Source: Cochliopodium minus
Taxonomy: Eukaryota; Discosea; Himatismenida; Cochliopodiidae
Direction: 5' to 3'
NCBI GenBank assembly: GCA_024220525.1
Contig: JAMYWO010000104.1
Coordinates: forward strand, 50,266-114,265
Length of the DNA: 64,000 nucleotides
The notes under the pieces were generated by a model, which made no database searches, was not told where the DNA came from, and saw nothing but the letters and a program-made list of their open reading frames with translations. The first letter of the stretch is position 1; each line of letters opens with the position of its first letter. Positions 9,593 to 21,789 of the stretch are shown piece by piece. Made by a program: the position numbers and the translations under genes.

Positions 9593-12208
9593 ATGCCAAA
9601 ATGTAAGAATATTTCATCCATTTTTCAAAAATTATTCATTTCAATCCACTTAAAATCCAAATATTCTATTAGCGAAAGTGGTGCCTTTAAAGAAGAAATA
9701 TAAAATCAAGAGAAAAGTGAAAGAACATCACAAAAAGATAAACAAAATGGCAAAGAAGAATCCTTATAAAAGAAGTAATTTAAAAATTAAAAAATTTGAA
9801 GAAAAAGATCCGATTGATTTTATAATCCCAATTGAAAAAGATTTTAAATTCATTATTTAAATTACATAGGATTGCCAAAAGATCCAGGAATTCCAAATAT
9901 ATATCCATTTAAAGGGAAATTGTTGGATAAATTAAAAGAAAACATAGATAGAGAAAAAGAAGATAAAAAAAGAATTTCTACAGAGATTCCAAAGGTTCAA
10001 GAAGAGATGGAAAGATTGAGAGCTAAAGCAGAGAGAAAACAAGAAGATTTCGATAATCAATTGTTGCTTGAGGTTCATGCAAAGAAGACATTGGATCAAA
10101 TTCCTGATACCTCTCGTCGTACCTTCTTTAGAGAATTCAAAAAAGTCATAACAACTGCGGATGTTATTTTGGAAGTCTTAGATGCAAGAGATCCATTGGG
10201 TAAATACATTAAAAATCATTAGATTTAGATTTTATCATATCCACTTATTTCAATTTTCTTTATATTTATAATTCCACCAATAATATCTCATAAATAAATA
10301 CATTCTTCTATTTATCGATAATCTTTGGGAATAAAACAAAAATATTCTCAAAATGATTGAATTTAATTAAAATTAATTTTTATCATCTTTATTATTTAGG
10401 ATGCAGATGTCCTTCCATCGAAAAAATGATCCTTAAAAAGGATCCAAACAAAAAAATTGTTTTGGTGCTGAACAAAATCGATCTTGTTCCAAAAAAAGTT
10501 GCGGAACAGTGGCTCAAATACTTCCGTAACGAATTCCCTACAGTAGCTTTCAAGTGCAGTACCCAAACCCAAAAAGATCATTTGAAGCAAGGAAAAAGAG
10601 AACTCTCCGACGTAACTGGATCAGACTTTATGTTAAAGGGGTCTGAATGTTTGGGTTCTGAAGTTCTTTTACAATTGTTGAAAAATTATTGTCGTAACAA
10701 AGGTTAAAAAAAACTTCTTTTTTATCTTTTCTATCTTTCTTTTTTTTTTTTTCAATTCTTAAATATCTTTTTGAAATCTATTTTTTTTTTAACCGAAAAT
10801 ATTTTAAAATTTTTAATTATCATTTGAAACTATTTTTTCCTCTTTTATTCATTAAAAATTTGTCAAAAACTAATTTTTTCTTTTTTTTTTAGGTATCAAA
10901 ACAGCAATCTCGGTTGGTATTATCGGTTATCCCAATGTAGGAAAGTCTTCCCTCATCAACTCTCTCAAAAGAAAGAAAGTGGCAACTGTCGGATCCACTC
11001 CGGGAGTAACCACAGATATTCAAGAAATCTCCCTAGATAAACAAATCAAGCTCTTGGATTGTCCAGGTATTGTCTTTGCAACAGGAAGCGATTCTAACAG
11101 TGACGTCGTTTTGAGAAACTCCGTCAAGATTGAGCAGTTGGATGACCCTATTTTCCCTGTCGACGCAATCTTGAAGAGATGTCACAAGGTTCAGTTGTTG
11201 GAGCTTTACAAAATACCTAACTACGATACCACCCAAGAATTTCTTTCTTACATTGCCAAGAAAAGAGGTAAACTTTATTTTTTCTTTGTATTTAATTTTT
11301 TTTTTTTGTTAAAACTTTTTAATTTTCTTCATTTATTTTTAATAAACTTCATTAAATCCACTTTTTTTTCTTCTTTTTTTCAGGTAAACTTACAAAGGGA
11401 GGAATTCCTAACTATAAAGCATCTGCAGTGTCCGTCCTGAAAGACTGGAACTCAGGTAAAATTAGATACTACACAATGCCTCCCGAAGAGAAAACCGAAC
11501 ACATCTCCGCGACTGTGGTCACCGAGTGGGCCAAAGAGTTTGACTTTGCTAGTGTTATCAACCAAGAAAGAATGGAGATCGTTGAGAAGCTCTCTGATAA
11601 TAATGACCCTCGTTTCATCAATTTGTCTTCCACAATGGTTGATGATTCTCATTTCATCGAAAAAATCGATTCCGTAAACAACAATAACAATCAAAGTAAA
11701 TTTTTTCCAGTTTTTAAATTTGAAATATTTGTTTGGAAATTTCCAATTATATTTATTTTAATCACTTTTAAGTTTTTCTTTTAATTTCTTTTATTTTTAT
11801 TTTACAAAAGATATGAAAGATGATGAAGATGGTATGGATGATGAAGACAGCTTCGAACAACAAGAAGTTCATGAACAAAAAACCAATACTCTATCCAACA
11901 CCAACAACAAAAAGGATACCTCCACCAAGCCCACCAACAAACTCAACGACGAAGAAGATCAATACAACCCTCAACTCAACAAAAGCAGCAAAAAAAAGCA
12001 GAAGGCAGATAAAAAGAAGAAGAAACGTTTGATGCTTGCTCAGCTTGCTTCTTTACAAGATAACGATGATAACTATAACTTTTCAAACGATTTCATGGCT
12101 ATCAAGAACATCAATCGTGATGAATCTGAGGATGATGGCGATGATCTGAGTGATGAGGATAATAATAAAACTCCTGGGGATGATGATGATTATGATTTTG
12201 ATGTTTAA
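9593..12208 (+). CDS. Nucleostemin-type circularly permuted GTPase (GNL3/GNL3L/Grn1 family)
   Basis: Seven exons. Exon 1 is only 10 bases (MPK plus one base) and splices to SKVVPLKKKYKIKRKVKEHH, the basic nucleolar-targeting N-terminus of this family. RRLPKDPGIPNIYPFK follows. The GTPase motifs are in permuted order: DARDP (G5) and NKID (G4, exon about 10400-10702) come before GYPNVGKSS (G1) and DCPG (G3, exon about 10893-11267). Next is the RNA-binding-like tail with KLTKGGIPNYKASAVSVLKDW and YYTMPPE. The C-terminus is acidic, with poly-Asp/Glu and lysine runs. Family members work in the nucleolus on 60S ribosome assembly. The gene is complete and all key motifs are present. Confidence 0.93.
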
Positions 12209-12671
12209 AAAAAAATACAAATTAATTTATTAAAATTATTTAATTTTATTCTGCCTCTGAAAAAAAATCTTTCATATTGTCATTGACAAATTAAAAGGTG
12301 ATGATAGATTTAAACTTTTTCCATTATATATTTATTCAGAGGATCATTAAAAACATCTCATAATTTTATAAACTTTATAAGATTAAATATATTTTTTTTT
12401 TTCTAAAGATCTTCAAAATGATTTGTTAAAGGAAAAAAAAAAAAATCAACAATTAAAGATTAAATTGAATAGCAAATACAATACTTTGAGTAAAAATTGA
12501 ACTGATTTATTTTTTTTAAATTTTTTTATGATAAATCAAAAAAAAATAGGAATTAATTAATTTCTTCAAATATTAATATTTAAAAAAATATAAATAATTT
12601 AAAAGAGGAAAATAAAAAATAAAAAAAAAAAACCAAAAAAAAAAATTTTTAATAAAAAGGTTTTTAAAAGA
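12209..12671. other. Intergenic A/T-rich spacer
   Basis: About 460 bases between two + strand genes. It is dominated by A and T runs, with poly-A tracts near 12600-12650 just ahead of the next ATG. No coding, RNA or repeat feature was recognised. Confidence 0.5.
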
Positions 12672-14424
12672 ATGCAAAAAGAATTGAAGCCATCAAGAAC
12701 ACAACTTGGTAAATAATATTTTTCAAATAGTTAAAGGATTGTTTTTAGATGTTAATCCTAAAATATATTTTTTTTTTTAAATAGTTTTGGAGAAATGGGG
12801 AGTTGAAGGACAAATGAATGATGAGGATATCAGAAATGCAGCAAGTTCATTCGCAAGAATCAGAGTAAAAAATACGATCATGAAATGGGTTGCAATCGGA
12901 GGAGTTTTATTCATCGCAATTTTCATCGGATTGATGATCGGATCTGTTGTACTTGGAATTGAAGCAACAAAAGAATACAAAGTAAAAGAACAAGTGTTGG
13001 TGCAAAAAAATGGAACTGCATTGGGAACTTCCGAAGCATTTTATGCTGTAAACTTGAAACTCACCACCTCTTTATCAACTGTCAAGGGAATAAAAAGTTT
13101 GAAGTTTAACAGAGGAGACAAAGGAATATTGCATTTCAATGTTGTTTCTTTTTACTTTATTCCTGGAAGAACCTTGACTTTCTATGGAGTAAACTATGTT
13201 GCAGAAGTTTTGGCAGATGGAACTGTTGATGTTTATCCAATCACTTCTTCAAATGGAGCAAGAAGCATCGATGAAGAGAAAAGAGATTCTTTCACTGAAA
13301 TCTCTGGAACAGGGACTGGTTTGGGCTCTACAAATATATTCACAGACATCAATCAATGCAGTGATCTTTTGTTGATTCAAGAAACAGGAAAGTATCAATT
13401 GACAAACAGTATTGAATGTACTCTCTTGCAACCTCTCCTCTCTTTGCCTGGTCAAGCATTCAGAGGAACCATCAATGGTAACGGACATTACATCAGCCTT
13501 AACATTGATTCTCAAGGACCTGTTGCATTGTTTAGAACTCTCAAACAAGCAACCATAGTCAACTTTTTATTGAAAGGAAATATCACTGGTGTTCAAAACT
13601 GTGGAGGGATTGCGGTTGAGACCTATCCTGGAACCAGCTTTATTTCGTCAGGTGTTTATGCAAACATTGAATGTTCAAACAACGGAAACACAACAACCAC
13701 TATCGGTGCTTTTTCTTCTCTCCTCAGAAATGAAAACAATGATCAAACACCTGTTGATCACCTCACTTGTGTTTCTCAAAGTCACTACACCCTTGTTTTG
13801 TCCGACTTATCTTTTTTGAATTTGCAAGGAGGGTTCTATGGAGCTGCTATTGAAACTGTTGTCACAAACTTTACTTTTAGTTATTCTGCTTCCACTCCAA
13901 ACCAACGTGGAGGAACTTACAGAAATGATCGTTTCGGTTTCAAGGCTATAACCCACTCAGCTCCTTCCCACACTGAAAAGAAAACTCATGTCTACATTCC
14001 TGAAGATTGTTATGGTTACAATCAAACCAGTGCTGTTGTAAGAATCAAAACATAAATTTTCCTTTAAGAACCTTTTTTTTTAATTTTCTTTTTTATTTAT
14101 TTGAATAGTATATCAACATGTGTGTCGAATTCTTCAAAGAGAACTCTTATGAAGAAACTTGTTGTTGTCAATCTGTTTGTTTCGATTCTTGTCCTTATAT
14201 CAACTGCAGCAGTAAAAAAAAAATTAATTTCTTGTTCTTTATTCAATTTTACTAATTCCTCCTTTCTTTTTTAAGATCAATCTCAAATCTGTATGGGTTG
14301 TCGTCATGGAAAGAAAGAAGTTCAAGGTAGAAAAGAAGAAGAAGAACCTGTTACTGGAGATTCTTTCGAGAGCGATCCAGTTCAAATCGTTCCAACTGTG
14401 AAAAAATTATGTTCAAGTAATTGA
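12672..14424 (+). CDS. Type II membrane protein with GLUG-like extracellular domain (paralogue A)
   Basis: Four exons: about 12672-12708, 12785-14037, 14109-14211 and 14276-14424. The N-terminus is short and cytosolic (EKWGVEGQMNDED), followed by one hydrophobic segment, VAIGGVLFIAIFIGLMIGSV. The large C-terminal part is therefore probably outside the cell or in a lumen. It contains FRGTINGNGHYISLNI, VALFRTLKQATIVNFLLKGN and GVQNCGGIA, resembling GLUG-type right-handed beta-helix repeats. A cysteine-rich tail follows (CCCQSVCFDSC, MGCRHG). It is clearly homologous to the minus-strand gene at 55617-58083. No enzyme motif was recognised. A surface or adhesion role is a guess from topology. Confidence 0.8.
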
Positions 14425-14655
14425 GAAAATTTGTTTAATAAACAAATAAACCAAAAAAAACCTTATTTCTCATATTATTTTCAATTTTTAATGGAAAACA
14501 ATCAAATTAGACTTCTTCCATCAAAATATATATGAAAAATAAACTTTATTTTTTTTAAATTTTGTTAAGATTTCACAAGAGAAACGGCTTTGATTTTTAT
14601 TAAATTATAATTATAAAAATAAAAAAAAAGTCACTTTTAAAAAAGACAAAGAAAA

Positions 14656-16351
14656 ATGGATCAAATCAAATTAAAAATAGCATCATTCTCAACAAAATCA
14701 TTTGATCAAGAATATCTTGAGAAATCATTAGCAAATTCAACAAATGCAACAAAAATAAAGATTGATTATTTTCCATTTCATTTGAATAACAAAACAGTAA
14801 ATCTGACTAAAGGATACGATGGGATTATTGTAAAACAAATTTTTTTTTTCATTTTAACGTACATTTAAATTGAAAATAAATTTATTTTTGACAAGATATT
14901 CGTGAATGATACTTGCAATCATGATGTTGTAGAAGAATTATCCAAGAATGGAGTGAAATTGGTATTGTTGAGATGTGCAGGATTCAATAACGTGGATTTG
15001 GTTGGATGTAAGGAAAGAAACATCGCAGTATTGAGAGTACCACAATATTCTCCATATGCAGTTGCAGGTAAAAAAATATAAAAAGAAAAAATAAGAGATA
15101 ATTCAAATTTTTTTCTCACTTTTATATGAAATTTCTTTGAATTAAAATTATAAAATTTAAAATTAATTCATTCTAAAAAATACTCTCACAAAAATGGATA
15201 CCCAAACTTTTTTTAAAAACTTTTTGATTCTTTTTCTATTTTTAATTTATCTTTTTTAATACATTATTTTTATTTTTTTTTATTTTAGAACATGCAGTTG
15301 GTTTATTGTTGACACTCAACAGAAAGTACCACAAAATATACAACAGAGTGAGAGAACAAAACTTTAGTTTGGAAGGTCTTATGGGATTTGACATCCACGG
15401 AAAGACGATAGGAGTGATTGGAACAGGTGCGATTGGTGCTATTTTTGCGAGAATAATGAGTTCTTTTGGAGCCAAAATGTTGGCTTATGATGTCTTTGAA
15501 AACAAAGATTTAAAAGAACAAAATGTTGTTGAATATACAACTTTAGGTAAAAAGAAATATATTCTCAATGTCCATTTTTTTAGTTTTTGATAAATATTTT
15601 TTAATTTTTTACATTTTAAGAAATTTTTTCAAATTATTTCTTAATATTTTTTAATTATAAATTAATTTATTAACTTTTATTTTTTTTGATTTTTAAAGAC
15701 GAGGTATATAAAAGAAGTGACATCATTTCCCTTCATGTCCCATTGTTCCCAACCACCCATCACATGGTCAACGAAGAATCCCTCAATAAAATGAAGGATG
15801 GAGTGATCATAATTAACACATCAAGAGGAGCATTGATTGACACCGAAGCAGTCATCAACGCTCTCAAGAAGAACAAGATAGGAGGTTTGGGAATGGATGT
15901 TTATGAACAAGAATCTGATTTTTTCTTTGAGAATTTGAGCGACAAAGTCATTCAAGACGATGTGTTGATCAGATTGATTCATTTTAACAATGTAATCTTG
16001 ACTCCACACAGTGCATATTTCACTGAAACAGTAATTTTTTTTTCTTTCTATTTTTCTTTTTTCTTAATAATATTTTATTAACTTTATCTAATCTTGTTTT
16101 ATTTAACTTTTTTTCTTTCCAACCTTAACTAAAAAATTATTTTCAAAAAAAAAAAAAAAAAGGCTATGACTAATATTTCAGATACCACTATTAATAATGC
16201 TTCAGTCTTTTTGGGAGGTACTGCTTTGCAAAGTAAAAATGAGTTGACTTCCACTGTGAAAGTTGAACAAATAGAGGTAAAGCCTGGAAAGAAAACAAGT
16301 GTTATATCTGTTGGAGAAAATAAAACTTCTGTTGTCAAATCTTTACTTTAA
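14656..16351 (+). CDS. NAD-dependent D-lactate dehydrogenase (bacterial LdhA-like 2-hydroxyacid dehydrogenase)
   Basis: Five exons, with introns starting near 14830, 15068, 15547 and 16031. The protein shows [26 protein letters not shown] and [16 protein letters not shown]. The nucleotide-binding loop is [16 protein letters not shown], and [14 protein letters not shown] carries the substrate-binding Arg. GMDVYEQE holds the catalytic Glu. [13 protein letters not shown] is followed by LTPHSAYFT with the catalytic His. This combination is typical of E. coli LdhA-type enzymes, which reduce pyruvate to D-lactate with NADH. After the catalytic core a lysine/valine-rich tail of about 40 residues extends beyond the bacterial enzymes. 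Cytosolic; no targeting peptide is evident. It suggests fermentative capacity. Confidence 0.93.
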
Positions 16352-16835
16352 AATTATTTAAATAAATTAAATTATTGAGAAAATTTTTTTTACTTGAACT
16401 AGAAAGTGAGTTTATTTTATTTAAATTGTCATTGTCAAACTCTATGAGCACCTGTCAGGAGAAATTTTGTGTTTGGGTTATTCAAAATAAATTGTTAAAT
16501 TAGTCATTCACTTCTGAGTATCATCTATTCCACATTGGCCAGTTATTTAGACCAAAGATTTTAAATCTCGATATTCTTTTTCTTTTTTAATTACTTTCCA
16601 AAAACAAACCTTGAATTGATTTCTTTATCTTATTTTTTCTTCCGATTATAATTTTTCTTGAAATTGCACTGAACATATTGTTAATTTATATTTGCCATTC
16701 ATTTGGAGAATATCAGAATATTTTTTGATGTTGAATTTGAAATAAAAAAATTTAAAAATTGCTTACTTTTCTTTTTTTCAAATATTTTTTTATATTTTTC
16801 ATTTTTAACTGAAAAAAAAATTTACAAAAAAAAAA
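16352..16835. other. Intergenic spacer upstream of PRP28 gene
   Basis: About 480 bases. Base composition is a little more mixed at 16430-16560 than in other spacers, but I found no reading frame or RNA-gene structure I can support. A-rich leader sequence occupies the last 30 bases before the ATG. Confidence 0.45.
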
Positions 16836-19145
16836 ATGAGGAATGAAGGTGAATCAAGGAGAAAGAGATCAAGATCCAAAAGCCCGAAAACTAGGGGAAG
16901 ATCAAGATCAAGATCATATAGTCCAAAAACAAGGAGAAGATCGAGAAGCCCACATAAAAGAAGATCAAAATCACCAAGATCACCAAGCCCAAGGAGATAC
17001 GAAAGAAGAAAATCGAGATCACCAAGTCCAAGGAGATATGAGAGAAGGAGATCAAGATCTATATCACCAGAGAAAATAGAAGAAAATTTAAAGAGAGAAG
17101 CAGAAAAGGTGAAGAAATATCAGATGGAAAAAATGGAGAGGACAAAGAAATTATACAACGAAGATGATTTCGATAAGACACCAAGAATTCCCATCTCATT
17201 GGAAGTATTGGAAGAAAAAACAAGGAAGCAGGAAGAAGAACAGAAGAATCCAGTATTCTTATCGAAGGAGGAGAGACAACGATTAGCTATAGAGAAGAGG
17301 GAACTACAGGTAAAGTTGGAGAAGGAGAAGAAGGAAAAGGAGAAGCAGAAGAGGGAGGATTTATTCAAGGAATTGAAGAAGGAGAAGGTGAATACAGAAA
17401 ATATAGATAGAAGAAAAAAAAGAGACGAAGAAAATAAATTATCTACTTTGAGAGCACCCGCACCATCGATGAACGAGGATGATATGGATGATAAGGAATT
17501 GGAGAAAATCAGAAATTCCTATCTTGGCATAAAGCAAAAGAAAAAGAGAATAGTGAAGATGAGTGAGAAGATGAAATTTGTTTTTGATTGGGATGTTGGT
17601 GAAGATACTTCAAGAGATGGAAATCCATTGTATGATAAGAAAGTGGTGTCGAGACCATTGTTTGGGAGAGGATTCATTGCAGGGATAGATGAGAAGGATC
17701 AGTATAAAATGTTGGGTGGCAAAAAAGATAAGAAGAGATCTGCCAAGGGCAAGCTTGCCATGTTGGATGATGAGAAGCATTGGTCCGAAAAGAAAGTTCA
17801 CGAGATGACACCCAGAGATTGGAGAATCTTGAGGGAAGATTACAGCATCACCACGCGTGGAGGATCCATCCCCAATCCCATCAGAAACTGGGAAGAATCC
17901 TCCATCCCCGAAACCATCATGAAAGCAATCAAATCAGCAGGATACAAAAAACCAACAGCGATACAGATGCAGGCAATCCCCGTGGGTCTTGAAAACAGAG
18001 ATATTTTGGCGATTGCGGAGACTGGTAGTGGTAAAACTGCTTCTTTTGTCATTCCGCTTCTTGTTTACATTTCCAAGCTTCCAAAGATCCCCAAAGACAA
18101 CACCGATGGTCCTTATGCCATTATTTTGGCTCCTACGAGAGAACTCGCACAGCAAATTGAGCAAGAAACCAACAAGTTTTCTTCTTACATGGGAATTCGT
18201 TGTCAATCTCTTGTTGGTGGTGTTAACATGAGTGAACAGGACTTTGCTCTTCGTAGCGGAATAGAGTTGGTTATTGCGACACCTGGTCGTTTGATCGACT
18301 TTTTGGAAAGAAGGTACCTCGTTTTGAATCAGTGCAGCTACATTGTTATGGACGAAGCAGATCGTATGATTGACATGCACTTTGAGGAACAGATCACTGC
18401 CATTTTGGACATGATGCCTTCCACTTCTTTGAAGAGTGAGAACGAGGAGGAGGCTTTGCAACAAGAACAAGAAACCAAAAACAATTTGAAACAGTACCGT
18501 ACCACCGTCATGTTTTCCGCAACCATGCCCGTTCCTGTTGAGAGACTTGCCCGTAAATATCTTAGACACCCTGCTCATATCACAATAGGTATCATAGGAA
18601 GAGCTGTGGAAAGAATCCGACAACACGTCTTTTTCGTAAAAGGAGAACACGACAAAAGAGAAAGGCTCAAAACCATCCTCCAAAGTTCTTCTCCTCCCAT
18701 CATCGTTTTTGTTGGTAGAAAAACCACTGCGAAAACGTTGACCAAATGGCTTACTGCTCTCAATTTCAAAGTCACTGCTTTGCACAGTGGAAAGAAGCAA
18801 GAACAAAGAGAGGAGGCCATAGAGGGTATTAAAAATGGTCAGTTTGACGTTCTTGTTGCTACTAATGTTGCTGGTCGTGGTATTGATATCCCTGATGTTA
18901 AACACGTTGTAAATTATGATTGTCCAACTGATATTCAAGAATACACTCACAAAATTGGTCGTACTGGTCGTGCTGGTGAGAAGGGTGATGCTACTACCTT
19001 TTTGACCAAGGATGATCATGCCATCTTTTACGATTTGAAAAAGATGTTACAAGAGACCAACAACCCTGTTCCTAACGAACTTTCTGAGATGGATACTTCT
19101 AAACAGAATCCTAATCTTCCTTCTTCCAATAGACTTATGAAATAA
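16836..19145 (+). CDS. PRP28: DEAD-box splicing helicase Prp28/DDX23
   Basis: Intronless, 769 residues. Residues 1 to about 75 are an SR/RS-rich domain with repeated SPSPRRYERR units. A charged coiled coil follows, then the Prp28-specific segment KFVFDWDVGEDT...NPLYD and LFGRGFIAGID. The Q motif region has RNWEESSIP and KPTAIQMQAIP. Catalytic motifs: ETGSGKT (395-401), PTRELAQQ, DEAD (506-509), SAT (561-563), ATNVAGRGID and HKIGRTGRAG (705-714). All are intact. Prp28 exchanges U1 for U6 at the 5' splice site during spliceosome activation in the nucleus. Length and architecture fit DDX23. The 3' half is visibly richer in G/C than the purine-rich 5' half. Confidence 0.97.
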   Translation: MRNEGESRRKRSRSKSPKTRGRSRSRSYSPKTRRRSRSPHKRRSKSPRSPSPRRYERRKSRSPSPRRYERRRSRSISPEKIEENLKREAEKVKKYQMEKMERTKKLYNEDDFDKTPRIPISLEVLEEKTRKQEEEQKNPVFLSKEERQRLAIEKRELQVKLEKEKKEKEKQKREDLFKELKKEKVNTENIDRRKKRDEENKLSTLRAPAPSMNEDDMDDKELEKIRNSYLGIKQKKKRIVKMSEKMKFVFDWDVGEDTSRDGNPLYDKKVVSRPLFGRGFIAGIDEKDQYKMLGGKKDKKRSAKGKLAMLDDEKHWSEKKVHEMTPRDWRILREDYSITTRGGSIPNPIRNWEESSIPETIMKAIKSAGYKKPTAIQMQAIPVGLENRDILAIAETGSGKTASFVIPLLVYISKLPKIPKDNTDGPYAIILAPTRELAQQIEQETNKFSSYMGIRCQSLVGGVNMSEQDFALRSGIELVIATPGRLIDFLERRYLVLNQCSYIVMDEADRMIDMHFEEQITAILDMMPSTSLKSENEEEALQQEQETKNNLKQYRTTVMFSATMPVPVERLARKYLRHPAHITIGIIGRAVERIRQHVFFVKGEHDKRERLKTILQSSSPPIIVFVGRKTTAKTLTKWLTALNFKVTALHSGKKQEQREEAIEGIKNGQFDVLVATNVAGRGIDIPDVKHVVNYDCPTDIQEYTHKIGRTGRAGEKGDATTFLTKDDHAIFYDLKKMLQETNNPVPNELSEMDTSKQNPNLPSSNRLMK

Positions 19146-19290
19146 GAAAAAATAGTATTATTTTAAAATAATTTATGTAAAAAAAAAATTTTAGGTTTAT
19201 TTTAAAATTTTCTCAAATGTTCGAATTTGCATACTTTTAAATTCAAAAAAATAAATAAATAAAAAAAAATATAAAATATAAAAGTTAGAA

Positions 19291-19808
19291 ATGAATAAAA
19301 GATACCCTCAAGAGCATGATATTTTTGTCCCTACCAAAAAATCCAAGTTACATTCCTCTATGATTAATAGTGAAAAAAAAACTTTCCCTCTTGTTGATAA
19401 AGATAATAATTCATCCATTTCCTATTTGGGAAATCAAAAAACAAACATTTTTTCTACAGAACATGAAATATCTCTGCAAATTCAGGAAGTTGTTTCAAAA
19501 TTAAGAATTTGGAGAAATAATCAATTGAAGAAAAAAAATGTTAGCTTGATAAAAAAAGAATCAAAATCATCTTTGGCTTCGGATCAAGATATTATCTTTT
19601 TTGAAAACAATTACTTTTTGGATGCAATTTTTGATGATGAAACAAGCAATGATTTAATTGAACAAATGTAATACATATTTCAGAAAATTTTAATTTCTAA
19701 ATTTAATTTATTATTTAATTAAAATATAGAACAAATAAAGATACAGAGGATGAATCATTTGATTATATTGAGAAGAATTTCTCCTCAGAAAATTCTTTTC
19801 AAAAATAG
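19291..19808 (+). CDS. Short Zn2Cys6-family relative without zinc cluster or C-terminal domain (family copy 4)
   Basis: Two exons, 19291-19667 and 19730-19808. The middle part aligns with copy 5: STEHEISLQIQEVVSKL against its IEVFQQINDVYSKLKNWR, then a shared DDETS segment before the splice site. The six-cysteine cluster is absent, and the protein ends soon after the intron with no coiled coil or conserved C-terminal domain. It starts after an A-rich leader and sits directly upstream of copy 5. It may be a truncated duplicate or a small partner protein that kept only the central segment. Not recognisable outside the family. Confidence 0.6.
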
Positions 19809-20148
19809 TTGTGTTTGCTCATTCTTTAAAACATTATGTAAAATATTAAAGGAGAATTTAACAATTTGTAAAATAAAAAATTGATTTTTTTGAATAAAAT
19901 TTGTAACAACATTGAAAATGGATTCTTGTTTTTTTTTGCCAAACACAAAGGAGATTAAAATTTATTATTTTTTTATTAAAAATTACCCGCTTTAAAAAAT
20001 TATATATAAATTTATTTAAATAGAAAAAGATGTTTGAAATAAACCTTGATCATTTTAATTGTCATGATTGATTAACAAGATTGAAGAATATATTAAATTG
20101 TTGATATAATTTTTGAGATAAAAGTTAAAACTTTTAAAAAAAAAAAAA
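19809..20148. other. Intergenic spacer between family copies 4 and 5
   Basis: About 340 bases of A/T-rich DNA ending in a 13-base poly-A run before the next ATG. Nothing else was recognised. Confidence 0.5.
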
Positions 20149-21594
20149 ATGAAAAGAGCTCAAACAGAAAAAAATTCAGATCCAATTAAAAAAGTGAAGA
20201 ATCAATTTTGTTATGAATGTATAATGAGGAATTTAGAATGCAATTTAAAAAGACCATGCCTATATTGCACGATAAATAACAAAGAATGTTTTGAATTAGA
20301 TGATTTTGAAGAAGGGATAAAGATAAAGGATAAGAATCTACCTGAAACACCACAAATATTTTTTGGAAATCATAAAATTGATCAATTTTCCAACGATATT
20401 GAAGTATTCCAACAAATAAATGATGTTTATTCTAAATTGAAAAATTGGAGAAATAAAAAGGATAATAATTATGCATCAAAGTTAAATTTAGAAAATAAAA
20501 ACAATAAACTTTATCAAACTATGAATTTGGATTCAAATACTCATTCTCGGACTAGAGAAGATAATGGAAAAAAATATTCCACAAATGAACCTTTTTCTGA
20601 AAATAAGGATTATTTGTTGGAAATGTTGGAAGAAGATGAAACAAGCAAAGAAATATCAAAACAAAAGTAAATCAAAATTAATCATTTTTTAAAAATTCGT
20701 TTCGATTTTGATTTATTAATTGAATAGGAAACAATCAGAGATTATAGCTTTAACTAGAGAGGATAAAGAAATAGAAAATACATTCGCAGAAGAGGCAATC
20801 AACATTAATAAAGATGAAGAGGAGATGCTGCTTGAAAAAATAAAAAACTTGAGGAAAAACAAAGAAGATCTCAAAAAGAACCATAAAATAATGAAAAAAA
20901 TAAAGAAATCAATGACTCCCAAACCATTTTCCAAATTTTTTAGTAATAAGGAACAAAATCAAATCTATAATTCTATTCCTAAAGTATTTCTACCTTTTAT
21001 TGGAATTAAATCTGGTAAAAGAATCTTCTTTACATGTTTTGTTTCATTATCTCTTCTCTTTTTTTTTAAGGTACAATGTATACACACACGATTTTTGAAA
21101 AGAACATGCCTGATTTTTATTATAATCCCAATAACATGGTTTTAAAAGATATCTCAGGTAAAAGGAAAAAGTTTTAATTAAAAAGTTTGTTATTTTATTT
21201 CAAAAAGAATCTCTTGCTTTGATGGTTGGACTTACCCCACCTCAACTAAAAGACAAAAAATTGAATCTATTTACACCTTGTTATTCTCAAGAGCAACTTG
21301 AACATTATGCAATGGTACAAGCTACTTTTGACTTTCTAATTTTAAAATGTTTTTTCTTTTTTTTTAAATAGGGTTTACTCAGCGTTTGTAAAGAAGATGT
21401 TAATTACATAAGATGTCTTACTTTCAGAAAAACAATGAATGGAATGATTGTTGCTTTGGACATTTGTTCTGCTGTTTATTGTGAAAATGGGAAACCTTAT
21501 TCTTCTTATAATTTTGTCAAAGGGAGAACTTTTCTTGGACAAGATGAAATTTATGATCTCTCTTCTAGATTCCTATCCCTATGAAAGAAAAATC
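20149..21594 (+). CDS. Zn2Cys6-type cluster protein with conserved C-terminal domain (family copy 5)
   Basis: Five exons, about 20149-20666, 20728-21013, 21071-21157, 21208-21314 and 21372-21594. The cluster reads CYECIMRNLEC then PCLYCTINNKEC, with the same spacing as copy 2. A coiled coil (LLEKIKNLRKNKEDL) and the VFLPFIGIKSG motif precede the conserved domain: TMYTHTIFEKNMPDFYYNP, PPQLKDKKLNLFTPCYS, LLSVCKEDVNYIRCLTFRKT, ENGKPYSSYNFVKGRTF. The splice sites after IKSG, after KDIS and before GLLSVC are shared with paralogues, but the last family intron is missing here. It has an extra intron after the central segment, shared with copy 4. Confidence 0.83.
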
Positions 21595-21789
21595 TTTTAA
21601 TGTTAAATTTTTGTTTATATTAGCTACCAAGATTAAATCAAATCAAAATAACTATAATTCAGTTTTAGATTGTTCGATTATTGAGTTTTTTTTTTAATTT
21701 TTAAATTTAATTTTTTAATTTTTAAATTTATAAAAATTTGTGAAGAGGAGATTTTGAGGAGATAGATTTCCCAAGTTTTTAAAAAAAAA

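Noticed and set aside
17934-19019. Long open frame of about 360 codons on the minus strand
   Set aside because: It lies exactly antisense to the helicase core of PRP28, and its translation is low-complexity with no motif; it is a by-product of the sense codons.
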